From: Brevundimonas sp. NIBR11
GTDB lineage: Bacteria > Pseudomonadota > Alphaproteobacteria > Caulobacterales > Caulobacteraceae
Direction of reading: 5' to 3'
DNA length: 64,000 bases
Assembly (NCBI RefSeq): GCF_027912535.1
Contig: NZ_CP115465.1
Location: 2,398,001-2,462,000 of the forward strand
The notes under the pieces were generated by a model that was given only the letters and a program-made list of their open reading frames with translations, was not told the DNA's origin and did not search any database. The position numbers and the translations under genes are program-made. Shown piece after piece: positions 44,044 through 54,165 of this stretch (position 1 is the stretch's first letter; each line of letters opens with the position of its first letter).

Positions 44044-46707
44044 TCAGTACTTGAGGCGGAGCGTCGCGCCATAGGTGCGCGGGGCGCCCAGGAAGGCGCT
44101 GATGCCCTGGGTGTCCAGCGCGGGGTTGTAGTAGGTCCCATTCGGCTGGACCGTGGACTGGAAGGCGGTGCCCTGCAGCGGCGAGTTGTAGGCGACCTGG
44201 ACGTACTCCTCGTCCGTCAGGTTCTGAGCCCAGGCTTCCAGCGTCCAGCGCTCGTCTTCCGAACCGATCGAGATCCGGCCGTTGACGACGGTGAAGTCCT
44301 CCTGAAGCTTGAAGGGGATCAGGTCGGAGCCCGTGTTGTACTCGGTCATGTATTTGGCCGAGACGGCGAAGCCGGCGCGCAGGCCGTTGCCGATGGAGCG
44401 GTCGAAGTTGATCGACGACGACAGCGACCATTCCGGAGCGAACGACGGGCGCGAACCTGGCAGCAGCGACAGCTGCGGGAAGCGCGCCGCGCTGGTCAGA
44501 TCGGCGGCCGTAAACACGCCGTACTCGGCGTCCGTGTAGGTGACGCCGCCCGACAGGGTCAGGCCCTCGATGGGCGTGAACCACATCATGTCGGCGTCGA
44601 CGCCCTTGGTGGTCAGTTCCGGGATCGACTCGACCACAAAGGCGGTGCCCAGGAAGGTGTTGAGCTGGAAGTCCTCGAACGCCTGGTAGAAGTAGGTCGC
44701 ATTGAGCAGCAGGCTGCGGTCCAGCAGGGTGGCCTTGAAGCCAGCTTCGTAGCTGTCGACGGTCTCGGCGGGGAAGTAGAGCGAGGCGTCAGGCGTCACG
44801 CCGGTCTGCACGCGGTCCATGTTGTAGCCGAAGCCCTTGTAGCCGCGAGCGTAGGAGCCGTAGACCATCAGGCTGTCGTTGAAGCGGTAGGCGGCCTTGA
44901 TGGTGCCGGACAGAACGCCGTCGTCGTGCTCTTCACGGATGCCGCGGTTGTCGTAGAGCACATTGTTCCAGGGCAGGCACTGCGGGCCGATCAGGCCGCT
45001 GGCGGCTGCGGCGCCGGCGGCGGCGCTGCCCAGGGCGGCGGTGAAGGCCTGGACGATCACGGCCTGGTTGCCCAGGACGGCGGCGCAGGAAGCGCCGTTG
45101 CCGTTCACGTTATCCTGCAGCCCCAGCAGCCGCTTGTTATCCAGCGTGTAGCGAAGGCCCAGCGTGAACTCGAGCTGTTCGGTCGCGCGCCAGGTGTTGT
45201 TGGTGAACAGGGCCAGTGATTCCGAGCGCTGGCTGTATTTATCGACGACGCCCTGACCCAGGATGTTCAGCGGTGCGCCCGGCAGGCTCGGAGCCGCCGG
45301 ATTGCCCTGCAGGCAGCCGAGGAAGTAGGTGGCGCGGGCGGCGGCGGGCAGCAGGTTGTAGTTGCCCGAGAAGCAGCCGAGGCGGGCCGGGCTGGCGGCG
45401 ATCGCGCCGCCCGTCTGGGCCGAGAGGCTGGACGTCAGCAGGAGCGAGAGGAAGGGGTTGTAGTCGGAGCCGAAATAGTAGGTGTCGTCACGGCCGATGT
45501 CTTCCAGGGTGGCGAAGCCGCCCACCAGCCAGTCGAACTTGTCGGACGTGCCGGCCAGGCGGAATTCCTGGGTCAGGTTCGACAGCTCGTAGCCGTAATC
45601 GCCGTTCGACGGACGGTACAGGATGTCGGCGCCGGTGTAGTCGATGTCCTGGCCGTTGACGGTCGACCAGTCGCGGAAGGACGTCACCGAGGTCAGGCGA
45701 GCGTTCCAGGACGGAATGTCGATGTTGGCCTCAACCGACAGACCCATATCTTCCATCTGCTGACCGGTCTCGCGGTTGGCGTAGGCCAGACGGTTGAAGG
45801 GTCGGACTCCGGGGGCCGGGGCCTGCGGGGCAGTGCCCGGGCCATTCGGCGCGGTCAGAGCGTTGATGATCGCGGCGGTGGGGCTGGAGCGCGTGACCAC
45901 CCCGACGCAGCAGTATTCGTCGCGCTTGGAGTAGTCGGCGATGATGCGGACCGACGCGTTGTCCGAAGGCAGGATCAGCAACTGGCCGCGCAGGGTGTAG
46001 AAGTCCTGGTTGCCGTCGTCGGTCTGGGTGCGGGGCCCGTCGCCCAGGTTGACGTCGTAGAAGCCGTCACGCTGGCGGGTCGCGGCGTAGAGACGATAGG
46101 CGACGGTGTCGCTGATCGGGCCGGTGATCGAACCCGAGACGCCCCAGGCGCCGTAGTTCCCACCCGTGACCTCGGCCTGGTAGCCTTCGGTGAACGAGGG
46201 GGCCTCGGTGATGATGTTGATGACGCCGGCCGAGGTGTTCTTGCCGAACAAGGTCCCTTGGGGTCCCTTCAGCACTTCAATGCGGCTCAGTTCGCCCAGG
46301 TCGCCGAAGCCCACGCCGTTGCGCGAGCGATAGACGCCGTCGATCACGACGCCGACCGAGCTCTCCAGGCCGGGATTGTCCCCGACGGTGCCGACGCCGC
46401 GGATGCGGGCAGTGGTGGAGGCTTCCGACTGGGTCGAGGTGACCGTCATGCCCGGCGTGAGGATCGTCAGATCCTTGATGTCGCGGACGCCGGCATTGTC
46501 CAGCGCCTCTGCCGACAGCGAGGTGACCACGACGGGCACGTCCTGCAGGCTCTGCTCGCGCAGCTGGGCGGTGACGATGATGTCGTCGACCGAGGAGGCC
46601 GGCCCGTCTTGGCCGTCCTGGGCCGAGGCGGCCCCGGCGAAGCCGAAGGCCACGGAGCCGACGACGGCGGCGGAGGCGGTGCAGCGAAGAAGTTGAGTAA
46701 GACGCAT
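44044..46707 (-). CDS. TonB-dependent outer membrane receptor
   Basis: An 887-residue receptor. The signal peptide ends AASAQ; a TonB box DDIIVTAQ (about residue 42) and plug motifs SRIEVLKGPQGTLFGKNTSA and GVINIITEAPSF follow. The beta-barrel ends in LRLKY with a C-terminal aromatic. It imports a siderophore, vitamin or other large substrate using the proton motive force through TonB. I chose the ATG at 46707 (GGGAG upstream) over 46725. No neighbouring gene indicates the ligand. Confidence 0.93.
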   Translation of the reverse strand: MRLTQLLRCTASAAVVGSVAFGFAGAASAQDGQDGPASSVDDIIVTAQLREQSLQDVPVVVTSLSAEALDNAGVRDIKDLTILTPGMTVTSTQSEASTTARIRGVGTVGDNPGLESSVGVVIDGVYRSRNGVGFGDLGELSRIEVLKGPQGTLFGKNTSAGVINIITEAPSFTEGYQAEVTGGNYGAWGVSGSITGPISDTVAYRLYAATRQRDGFYDVNLGDGPRTQTDDGNQDFYTLRGQLLILPSDNASVRIIADYSKRDEYCCVGVVTRSSPTAAIINALTAPNGPGTAPQAPAPGVRPFNRLAYANRETGQQMEDMGLSVEANIDIPSWNARLTSVTSFRDWSTVNGQDIDYTGADILYRPSNGDYGYELSNLTQEFRLAGTSDKFDWLVGGFATLEDIGRDDTYYFGSDYNPFLSLLLTSSLSAQTGGAIAASPARLGCFSGNYNLLPAAARATYFLGCLQGNPAAPSLPGAPLNILGQGVVDKYSQRSESLALFTNNTWRATEQLEFTLGLRYTLDNKRLLGLQDNVNGNGASCAAVLGNQAVIVQAFTAALGSAAAGAAAASGLIGPQCLPWNNVLYDNRGIREEHDDGVLSGTIKAAYRFNDSLMVYGSYARGYKGFGYNMDRVQTGVTPDASLYFPAETVDSYEAGFKATLLDRSLLLNATYFYQAFEDFQLNTFLGTAFVVESIPELTTKGVDADMMWFTPIEGLTLSGGVTYTDAEYGVFTAADLTSAARFPQLSLLPGSRPSFAPEWSLSSSINFDRSIGNGLRAGFAVSAKYMTEYNTGSDLIPFKLQEDFTVVNGRISIGSEDERWTLEAWAQNLTDEEYVQVAYNSPLQGTAFQSTVQPNGTYYNPALDTQGISAFLGAPRTYGATLRLKY

Positions 46708-46965
46708 GGATGGCTCCCGGCTCATGGCACGACACCCCTTGTTCGGAGCGCGTCGCGGCGTTTCCTGAATTCCCAACCCGCACCCTCTTCCGGAGCGTCG
46801 GATTCTCGAATGATTTGGGTAGTCCAAGCCGCACTGTGCGACAAGGCGGAGGCTGGGCTCACGCCATGTTTCGGTCGTGCGACAGGCCCCTGTGTGACGC
46901 GAAAGCGACAGAATGTGATGACCTTAGGTCAATATTCGCGGGGCCTTTTCAGTAATCGCCGACCG

Positions 46966-48153
46966 CTAAGCCTTGGGCGCCCCGTTACGATGGGTCGCAA
47001 TCGACAAGACGACCGCTCCAGTAATCGCCGATAACAGAGAGCCCAGAAGCACGCCCAGCTTGACCTCGACCTGCTCGGGCGAGTCCACCGCTCCGGGGAA
47101 AGCGAGGGCGCCGATGAACAGGCTCATGGTGAAACCTACGCCGCACAGAAGGGAGACGCCGTAGACCTGAGGCCAGCTTGCGCCGCTGGGCTTCGCGCCG
47201 AGCTTCAGGGCCGACACCAACCAGGCTGCGCCGAACACGCCGACCTGCTTGCCGACGAACAGACCAGCCGCGATGCCGAAGACCAGAGGCGCCGCCATCT
47301 GTTCCACCGACAGGCCGGCGAAGGATACGCCGGCCTTGGCGAAGGCGAAGAGGGGCAGGACCAACCACGCGACATAGGGATGCAGGTCATGCATGGCCTC
47401 CTTCAGCGGGCTCTGCTGGTCGCCCGCACGCGGTGAAACCGGCACGATGGCGGCGAAGGCCACGGCGGCGAGCGACGTCGAGAGCCCCGCCGTGACGCTC
47501 ATCCACCAGACCAGGGCGAACCCCAGAACCCAGAACGGCGCGGGAATGCGGCGCCGCGACCAGATCGAGCCGACGATCAGCAGCACGCCGGCCAGGCCGA
47601 CCAGAATCCAGTCCACGCCTGTGCTGAACAGGGCGGCGATCAGGGCGATGGCTCCGAGGTCGTCGACGATGGCCAGGGTCAGCAGGAAGACCCGCAATGA
47701 CGAGGGCAGGCCCTTCCCGACCAGGGCGAAGACGGCCAGCGCGAAGGCGATGTCCGTGGCCAGCGGGATCGGCCACCCCTGGTGCGGCCCGCCCAGCCCG
47801 CTCGCGACCAGCAGATACACCCCGGCCGGCGCCAGCATCCCGCCCAGGGCGGCCACCACTGGCGTCATCAGCTTGCGCGGATCGCTGAGTTCGCCGCGCC
47901 GGATCTCGTATTTGATCTCCAGGCCGACGACCAGGAAGAACACGGCCATTAGGCCTTCCTTGATCCACTCCGAGACCGTCAGGGTGAGGGACAGCGGTCC
48001 GGCCTGGAACGGCTGCTCGCTCTTCAGCCATTGGAAATAGGCGTCCGAAAGCGGCGAGTTGGCCACCATCAGGGCGGCGACGGCGGCCAGCCCCAGCACG
48101 GCGCCCGAGGCAGCCTCGGTCTTGAGAAAATCGAGCGTCAGCTTGCGCGCCAC
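46966..48153 (-). CDS. nhaA: Na+/H+ antiporter NhaA
   Basis: A 395-residue, 12-helix antiporter. It contains VGLEIKYEIRRGELSDPRK and the conserved TDIAFALAVFALVG and LAIVDDLGAIALIA, the latter with the paired Asp residues that bind Na+ or Li+. It exchanges Na+ or Li+ for H+ and supports pH and salt homeostasis. It starts at GTG 48153 with GGAGG nearby. The long structured leader upstream suggests riboswitch control. Confidence 0.97.
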   Translation of the reverse strand: MARKLTLDFLKTEAASGAVLGLAAVAALMVANSPLSDAYFQWLKSEQPFQAGPLSLTLTVSEWIKEGLMAVFFLVVGLEIKYEIRRGELSDPRKLMTPVVAALGGMLAPAGVYLLVASGLGGPHQGWPIPLATDIAFALAVFALVGKGLPSSLRVFLLTLAIVDDLGAIALIAALFSTGVDWILVGLAGVLLIVGSIWSRRRIPAPFWVLGFALVWWMSVTAGLSTSLAAVAFAAIVPVSPRAGDQQSPLKEAMHDLHPYVAWLVLPLFAFAKAGVSFAGLSVEQMAAPLVFGIAAGLFVGKQVGVFGAAWLVSALKLGAKPSGASWPQVYGVSLLCGVGFTMSLFIGALAFPGAVDSPEQVEVKLGVLLGSLLSAITGAVVLSIATHRNGAPKA

Positions 48154-48300
48154 GGCGGCCTCCGAGGTGGAAGTTGTTCCGTGGCGCCCGGTTATCGACG
48201 GGCGCCGGACCGGGTTCGCCGCTTGAAGAGCGACGCCGGCCTGGCCGCGAGGGCCTGATCCCTGCCCCTAGAATACCGCCAAGCCGGAAGGGTTCAACAA
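48154..48300 (-). ncRNA. Structured 5' leader of nhaA, candidate nhaA-II type riboswitch
   Basis: The leader is GC-rich and can fold into at least two hairpins. One has a perfect 8-bp stem (48183-48190 with 48199-48206) around an ATCG-containing loop; the other joins GCCGG and CCGGC arms near 48206-48240 with a CGCT/AGCG tip. Known nhaA-I and nhaA-II RNA motifs precede nhaA in bacteria including Caulobacterales and have been reported to respond to lithium. I cannot match the consensus base by base, so this remains a candidate. Confidence 0.4.
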
Positions 48301-48467
48301 GAAGCCGCCCGCCATGGAATCCGCAGTCACTGCGGTCCGCATTGAGCGCCATTGGATTCGGCAAAAAAGACGCCCGCCAAACTGCAAACTTTTCAGGCGT
48401 TGAACCGCCAACGCCGCCAAATCACTCCGCCATTGCAGCCGAGACGGCATAAGGCCATGTGCGGGTC
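48301..48467. other. Spacer between the nhaA leader and selO
   Basis: With the leader this makes a 314-bp divergent gap. The right part is more AT-rich (TTCGGCAAAAAAGACG, GCAAACTTTTCAGGCG) and should hold the promoters of both genes. No open frame or further repeat was seen. Confidence 0.5.
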
Positions 48468-49871
48468 ATGCCCGTCAGCCCCGCCTATCGCCCCGAGCCT
48501 CGTTTCTTTGATCTTGGCGAGGAGTATGGCGACGCCGTCAGGCCCGCCGACTTTCCCGAGACGATCCTTCGCGTCCGCAACGATCGGGCCGCCGCGACGG
48601 TCGGGTTGGAGAGCCTGACCGACTCCGAGTGGATCGCCCATTTCGGTCGGTTCGAGCCCCTGCCCGGCCAGCCCGGGCCGGTCGCCATGCGCTACCACGG
48701 GCACCAGTTCCGGACCTACAACCCGGACCTCGGCGACGGGCGCGGCTTCCTCGCGGCGCAACTGCGCGACGACCGGGGTCGGCTTCTTGATCTCGGAACC
48801 AAGGGCTCGGGGACGACCCCATGGTCCCGCTCCGGCGACGGGCGGCTGACGCTGAAAGGCGGGGTGCGCGAGGTGCTGGCCGCCGCCATGCTGGAGGCGC
48901 AAGGCGTTCCGACCAGCCGCGCCCTCTCCCTGATCGAGACCGGCGAACAGCTGGAGCGCGGCGACGAGCCCTCGCCGACCCGCTCCGCCGTCCTGGTCCG
49001 CCTCCAGCACAGCCACGTCCGTTTCGGGACCTTCCAGCGCGCCGCCTTCTTCGGTCGCGCCGACCAGATCGAGGCCCTGGTCGAGCATGTCCGCGCCCTC
49101 TACCACCCGACCGTCGTCGAGGGGGATGCGCCCGGTCTGCTGGCCGCCATCGTCGCCGCCTCGGCCCGCCTGACCGCCCGCTGGATCGCCGCGGGCTTCG
49201 TCCACGGCGTCCTCAATACCGACAATCTGAACGTCACAGGCGAAAGCTTTGACTACGGCCCCTGGCGCTTCCTGCCGTCCTACGAGCCCGGGTTCACCGC
49301 CGCCTATTTCGATACCACCGGCCTCTACGCCTTCGCCCGCCAGCCGGAAGCCGTGTTCTGGAACCTGACGCAACTGGCCGGTTGCCTGAAGCTAGTCGCC
49401 GACGTCGAACCGTTGACCGAGGCCCTGAACGGTTTCGGCCCCGCCTACATCCGCGAACTGCGCGCCGCTTTCCTGGAGCGGCTGGGCGTGAAGTCCTTGG
49501 GCGAGGCCGCCGACCAGCGTCTGCTGGACACGACCCTGGCCCTCTTCCGCGAGAAGGGAGAGGCGATCCGCTGGGAGCCGCTGTTCCACGACTGGTTCGC
49601 CGGCTTCTCCTCGTCCGCCCGCGCCCTGGCCGGTCCGCGCGCGAGAGAATGGCAGGGCGAGGCTTTCGACGCCTTCCGCTTCGCCCTGTTCGAGCACGAG
49701 CCTGACCGACCGGAGCGACTGCAACACCCCGTCTTCGCCCGCCCCGAGCCGGAAGAGATGCTGATCGGCGAGGTCGAGACGCTTTGGTCCGCGATCGACA
49801 CCGCCGACGACTGGTCGGCGCTGTACGAAAAGCTGGCCCGACTGGAAGGGACCCGCGCCGCCCGCGCCTGA
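48468..49871 (+). CDS. selO: Protein AMPylase SelO (YdiU/UPF0061)
   Basis: A 467-residue pseudokinase-type AMPylase. The GTKGSGTTPW segment holds the nucleotide-binding Lys, MRYHGHQF lies earlier, and the active-site blocks GVLNTDNLNV and DYGPWRFL carry the metal-binding Asn and Asp. SelO transfers AMP from ATP to Ser, Thr or Tyr of redox proteins such as thioredoxin-related targets. No C-terminal selenocysteine or Cys is seen. I use the ATG at 48468 instead of a GTG at 48459. Confidence 0.94.
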   Translation: MPVSPAYRPEPRFFDLGEEYGDAVRPADFPETILRVRNDRAAATVGLESLTDSEWIAHFGRFEPLPGQPGPVAMRYHGHQFRTYNPDLGDGRGFLAAQLRDDRGRLLDLGTKGSGTTPWSRSGDGRLTLKGGVREVLAAAMLEAQGVPTSRALSLIETGEQLERGDEPSPTRSAVLVRLQHSHVRFGTFQRAAFFGRADQIEALVEHVRALYHPTVVEGDAPGLLAAIVAASARLTARWIAAGFVHGVLNTDNLNVTGESFDYGPWRFLPSYEPGFTAAYFDTTGLYAFARQPEAVFWNLTQLAGCLKLVADVEPLTEALNGFGPAYIRELRAAFLERLGVKSLGEAADQRLLDTTLALFREKGEAIRWEPLFHDWFAGFSSSARALAGPRAREWQGEAFDAFRFALFEHEPDRPERLQHPVFARPEPEEMLIGEVETLWSAIDTADDWSALYEKLARLEGTRAARA

Positions 49872-49890
49872 CCACATTACGAAAGCTTCA

Positions 49891-49949
49891 TATCGTTTAT
49901 CGACAATTCTCTTGATCGATAATCGGTAAAACCATATCGACTATCGACA
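49891..49949. promoter_or_regulatory. Three operator-like 15-bp elements before the DUF2975/XRE genes
   Basis: Elements TATCGTTTATCGACA (49891-49905), TACCGATTATCGATC on the minus strand (49914-49928), and TATCGACTATCGACA (49935-49949) share TATCG-N2-TATCGA. They sit just upstream of the DUF2975 ribosome site and are probably bound by the XRE protein of the pair. Confidence 0.65.
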
Positions 49950-49980
49950 TGGCCGCATATCGCGGCGGGGAGGTGGTCCA

Positions 49981-50499
49981 ATGCAGCTCATCGGTCGTCG
50001 CTCGGTCGCCAGCGTCCTTCGCTGGGTTCTGGGGTTCGTGAACGTGTTCGTGGCGGTCGCCGTCGTCGCGACGGGCCTGACTTTCCTGGCCTCCCTCATC
50101 TGGCCGGATCTGGGCCTCCAGATCGGCTTGCCGGAAAGCGACAGCCCCTCAGCGCGGCTCTTCTTCGCCAATCCGCGCTTCACCTTCCTGGCCGCCTTCA
50201 TCGCCACCCTCAGCACCTGGTGGATCCTCAACCGCCTGCGCCGGATGTTCCTGGCCGTGAACCAGGGTGACGCTTTCGAGCATGCCAATGTCGGTCGGCT
50301 TCAGGGCGTCGGCGTCGGCCTGATCGGGGTGCAGATCAGCGCCTTCATCCTCACCCAGATCGTGCCGCGCGGCGTCATCGACGGCCTGAGCTACGACCTC
50401 GACCTCGGCTCCTGGCTGGGCATCCTGATCGTCTTCATGCTGGCCGAGGTCTTCCGTCAGGGCGCCGCAATGCGCGACGACCAGCAGATGACGGTCTGA
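49981..50499 (+). CDS. DUF2975 membrane protein
   Basis: A 172-residue protein with four membrane helices, the DUF2975 topology. GGGGAGGTGGTCCA precedes the ATG. The segment LRRMFLAVNQGDAFEHANVG between helices 2 and 3 is typical (GxPFxxxNxxR-like). DUF2975 genes are almost always paired with a small YozG-like XRE regulator, as here (8-nt gap), and may form an anti-regulator or sensor unit. Function unproven. Confidence 0.85.
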   Translation: MQLIGRRSVASVLRWVLGFVNVFVAVAVVATGLTFLASLIWPDLGLQIGLPESDSPSARLFFANPRFTFLAAFIATLSTWWILNRLRRMFLAVNQGDAFEHANVGRLQGVGVGLIGVQISAFILTQIVPRGVIDGLSYDLDLGSWLGILIVFMLAEVFRQGAAMRDDQQMTV

Positions 50500-50507
50500 G
50501 ACGCGCC

Positions 50508-50744
50508 ATGGCCATTCAAGTGCAACTGGAGGCCATGCTTCTCGAACGCCGCATGTCCCTGACCGAGCTCAGCGACCGGGTGGGCGTCACCATCGCCAAT
50601 CTGTCCATCCTGAAGACAGGCAAGGCGCGCGCCATCCGCTTCTCCACACTCGACGCCCTGTGCCGCGAACTGGGCTGTCAGCCCGGCCAGCTCCTGGCCA
50701 ATACGCGGGAACCGCAGCCGCTAAGCGAAGGCGGCGAGGACTAG
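50508..50744 (+). CDS. YozG-like XRE/Cro family regulator
   Basis: A 78-residue HTH protein: LLERRMSLTELSDRVGVTIA and NLSILKTGKARAIRFSTLDA form the DNA-binding helices, and LCRELGCQPGQLL ends the domain. It is the regulator partner of the DUF2975 protein and most likely binds the three TATCG elements upstream, giving autoregulation. A hairpin downstream (50844-50851 with 50857-50864) may terminate the transcript. Confidence 0.88.
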   Translation: MAIQVQLEAMLLERRMSLTELSDRVGVTIANLSILKTGKARAIRFSTLDALCRELGCQPGQLLANTREPQPLSEGGED

Positions 50745-51063
50745 GGCCGACCACCGGCAAACCCCGTCTGGGTGGGCATTTCGGCAACAGGAAACAATAA
50801 GTCATCACCTGATGTCATCGATTGATGTCTACGGCTGATGACATGGCGCCCCAGCGGCGCCATATTCAGTTTCGAGGCGGCGGTCCTTCCCGGATTACCG
50901 ACTTGTATGGATATGGCCACGCTGCGGCCTCGTCTCTACGGCACAGCTTCTTTATCACCTTCGGTTACGGTGTGGCTTGCGACCTCTTGCGGAACCCGAA
51001 GTTCGATCTGATCTAGTTACTGTTACCAATTCAACCGTCCTCTCCGACGAAACGAACGCAACG
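50745..51063. other. Non-coding gap with inverted repeats
   Basis: This 319-bp stretch contains an 8-bp inverted repeat ATGTCATC/GATGACAT (50813-50820 with 50838-50845) and directly after it a perfect ATGGCGCC/GGCGCCAT hairpin (50844-50851 with 50857-50864) followed by ATTCAGTTTC. The remainder (about 50870-51060) is unremarkable and presumably holds the promoter of the DoxX-like gene. A 64-codon frame at 50822 has no support. Confidence 0.5.
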
Positions 51064-51507
51064 ATGTCCTCGACCTTCCCCGCCGCCTCCTCGCCCGTCA
51101 CCCGCGCCCCCGTCTCGGCGGCACGCGCCCGCACCATCGCCGGTTATCGCAACCTGGCGCTCTGGACCCTGCAGGGCTGGGCCGCGATGTTCTTCTTCGC
51201 CGCCGGCTACGCCAAGCTGACCGAGTCGACGGACAATCTGATCGCCCTGATGAACTGGCCGGCTCTGGTCAGCGAGGATCTGGTGCGCGGCGTCGGCATT
51301 GTTGAGGTCGTGCTCGCGCTCGGCCTGCTGGCCCCGCTGATCTCGTGGAAGCTGGGTCGCTGGCCCCTGCTGGTCTCGGCCGCCGGCCTGGTCGCGCTGG
51401 AAGCGATCATGCTGACCGTCCACATGGTCGGCATGGACATCGGCCTGGCCCTGACCAACGCGGTCCTGCTGGCCATCACGATCCCGGTTCTACTGGGCCG
51501 TCGCTGA
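51064..51507 (+). CDS. DoxX-like membrane protein
   Basis: A 147-residue protein with four membrane helices. After a Ser/Ala/Pro-rich cytoplasmic head comes FAAGYAKLTESTDNLIALMN, the helix-1/loop region of DoxX/SURF4-like proteins, and GIVEVVLALGLLAPLISW in helix 2. These small proteins are poorly characterised; some are linked to redox complexes. Convergent with the DUF2256 gene by a 32-nt overlap. Confidence 0.78.
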   Translation: MSSTFPAASSPVTRAPVSAARARTIAGYRNLALWTLQGWAAMFFFAAGYAKLTESTDNLIALMNWPALVSEDLVRGVGIVEVVLALGLLAPLISWKLGRWPLLVSAAGLVALEAIMLTVHMVGMDIGLALTNAVLLAITIPVLLGRR

Positions 51508-51664
51508 CGCCGGCGCGCCGACACCGGTCGGAGCAGAACTTCACCCGATCCCAGTCGCGGGCCCACTTCGCCCGCCAAGAAAACGGTTTGCCGCAGGAGA
51601 CGCACGTCTTCTCCGGCAGATCGCGCTTGGCCGTGCCCGCGTCGTTCACATGCTTCTTCGCCAT
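51476..51664 (-). CDS. DUF2256 zinc-ribbon-like protein
   Basis: A 62-residue protein with the full DUF2256 signature: LPEKTCVSCGKPFSWRAKWA then RDWDRVKFCSDRCRRAG. The four cysteines (CxxC and CxxxC) probably bind zinc. The family is widespread and of unknown function, often next to cryptochrome/photolyase-related genes elsewhere. Its 3' end overlaps that of the DoxX-like gene. Confidence 0.9.
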   Translation of the reverse strand: MAKKHVNDAGTAKRDLPEKTCVSCGKPFSWRAKWARDWDRVKFCSDRCRRAGVSDGPVEPGS

Positions 51665-51718
51665 AGGCCTTGAAAGCTTCCCTTTACGTCCGCGTCAAGT
51701 TTGGGCTATGTCGAGCTC

Positions 51719-52201
51719 ATGGCGACCGCCGACGATCATCGCACCTATTCGATCCGCCAGCTCTGTCGGGAGTTCGGGGCGACCGCGCGCGCCCTTCGCT
51801 TCTATGAGGACAAGGGTCTTCTGACCCCGGCCCGCAAGGGCCAGACGCGCGTGTATGACGCCCGCGACCGCGCTCGGCTCAAGCTGATCCTGCGCGGCCG
51901 CCGCATCGGCTTCACCCTGACCGAGATCCAGGAGATGCTGGATCTGTACGACCGCAACGACGGCAACACCCATCAGATGGCCATCGCCCTGCGCCGCCAC
52001 CGCGCGCAGATCGAGGCCCTCAAGCAGCAGCGCGAGGACCTCGACGCCGCCATCGAGATGGCCGAGGAGGCCTGCGCGGCGATGGAGTCGCGCCTGACTG
52101 AACAGCGCCCCGACCTTCTGCCCGGCGCCGAGGAGTATGCCTCGGTGCTGCGCGAACACCTCGACAACCACGCCCATCATCCGTTCAAGCTGAGAGCCTG
52201 A
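51719..52201 (+). CDS. MerR-family regulator of fatty or branched-chain acid catabolism
   Basis: A 160-residue protein with the MerR HTH and wing (YSIRQLCREFGATARALRFY, EDKGLLTPARKGQTRVYDA), a dimer coiled coil and a His-rich tail HLDNHAHHPF. LiuR-type MerR regulators control isovalerate or fatty-acid beta-oxidation genes in Proteobacteria. It lies 3 nt before an acyl-CoA dehydrogenase, supporting that role. Start at ATG 51719. Confidence 0.85.
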   Translation: MATADDHRTYSIRQLCREFGATARALRFYEDKGLLTPARKGQTRVYDARDRARLKLILRGRRIGFTLTEIQEMLDLYDRNDGNTHQMAIALRRHRAQIEALKQQREDLDAAIEMAEEACAAMESRLTEQRPDLLPGAEEYASVLREHLDNHAHHPFKLRA

Positions 52202-52204
52202 CCC

Positions 52205-53989
<1,785 letters not shown>

Positions 53990-54002
53990 CACTGCACTGA
54001 CC

Positions 54003-54147
54003 TCTCCCTCCCCCTCGGGGGAGGGTGGTCGAAGCGAAGCGGAGACCGGGTGGGGACGGCCAGGCAAGGCCCCACCGACCGTCGCCACGTCACCTTGCCG
54101 CCCCCACCCGGCCGCTGCGCGGCCACCCTCCCCCGCAGGGGGAGGGA
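54003..54147. repeat. REP/BIME-like palindromic element
   Basis: Two hairpins, CCCTCCCCC/GGGGGAGGG at 54006-54025 and again at 54126-54146, form the ends of a larger inverted structure that also pairs CCGGGTGGGG (54047-54056) with CCCCACCCGG (near 54101-54110). GAAGCGAAGCGGAGACCGG between them is typical of Caulobacterales intergenic repeats. It separates two acyl-CoA dehydrogenase genes and may shape their shared transcript. Confidence 0.8.
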
Positions 54148-54165
54148 GATGATCGAGCGAAGCCC

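Noticed and set aside
50822..51016. 64-codon frame on the plus strand
   Set aside because: No ribosome site, no recognisable composition, and it overlaps a hairpin and inverted repeats.
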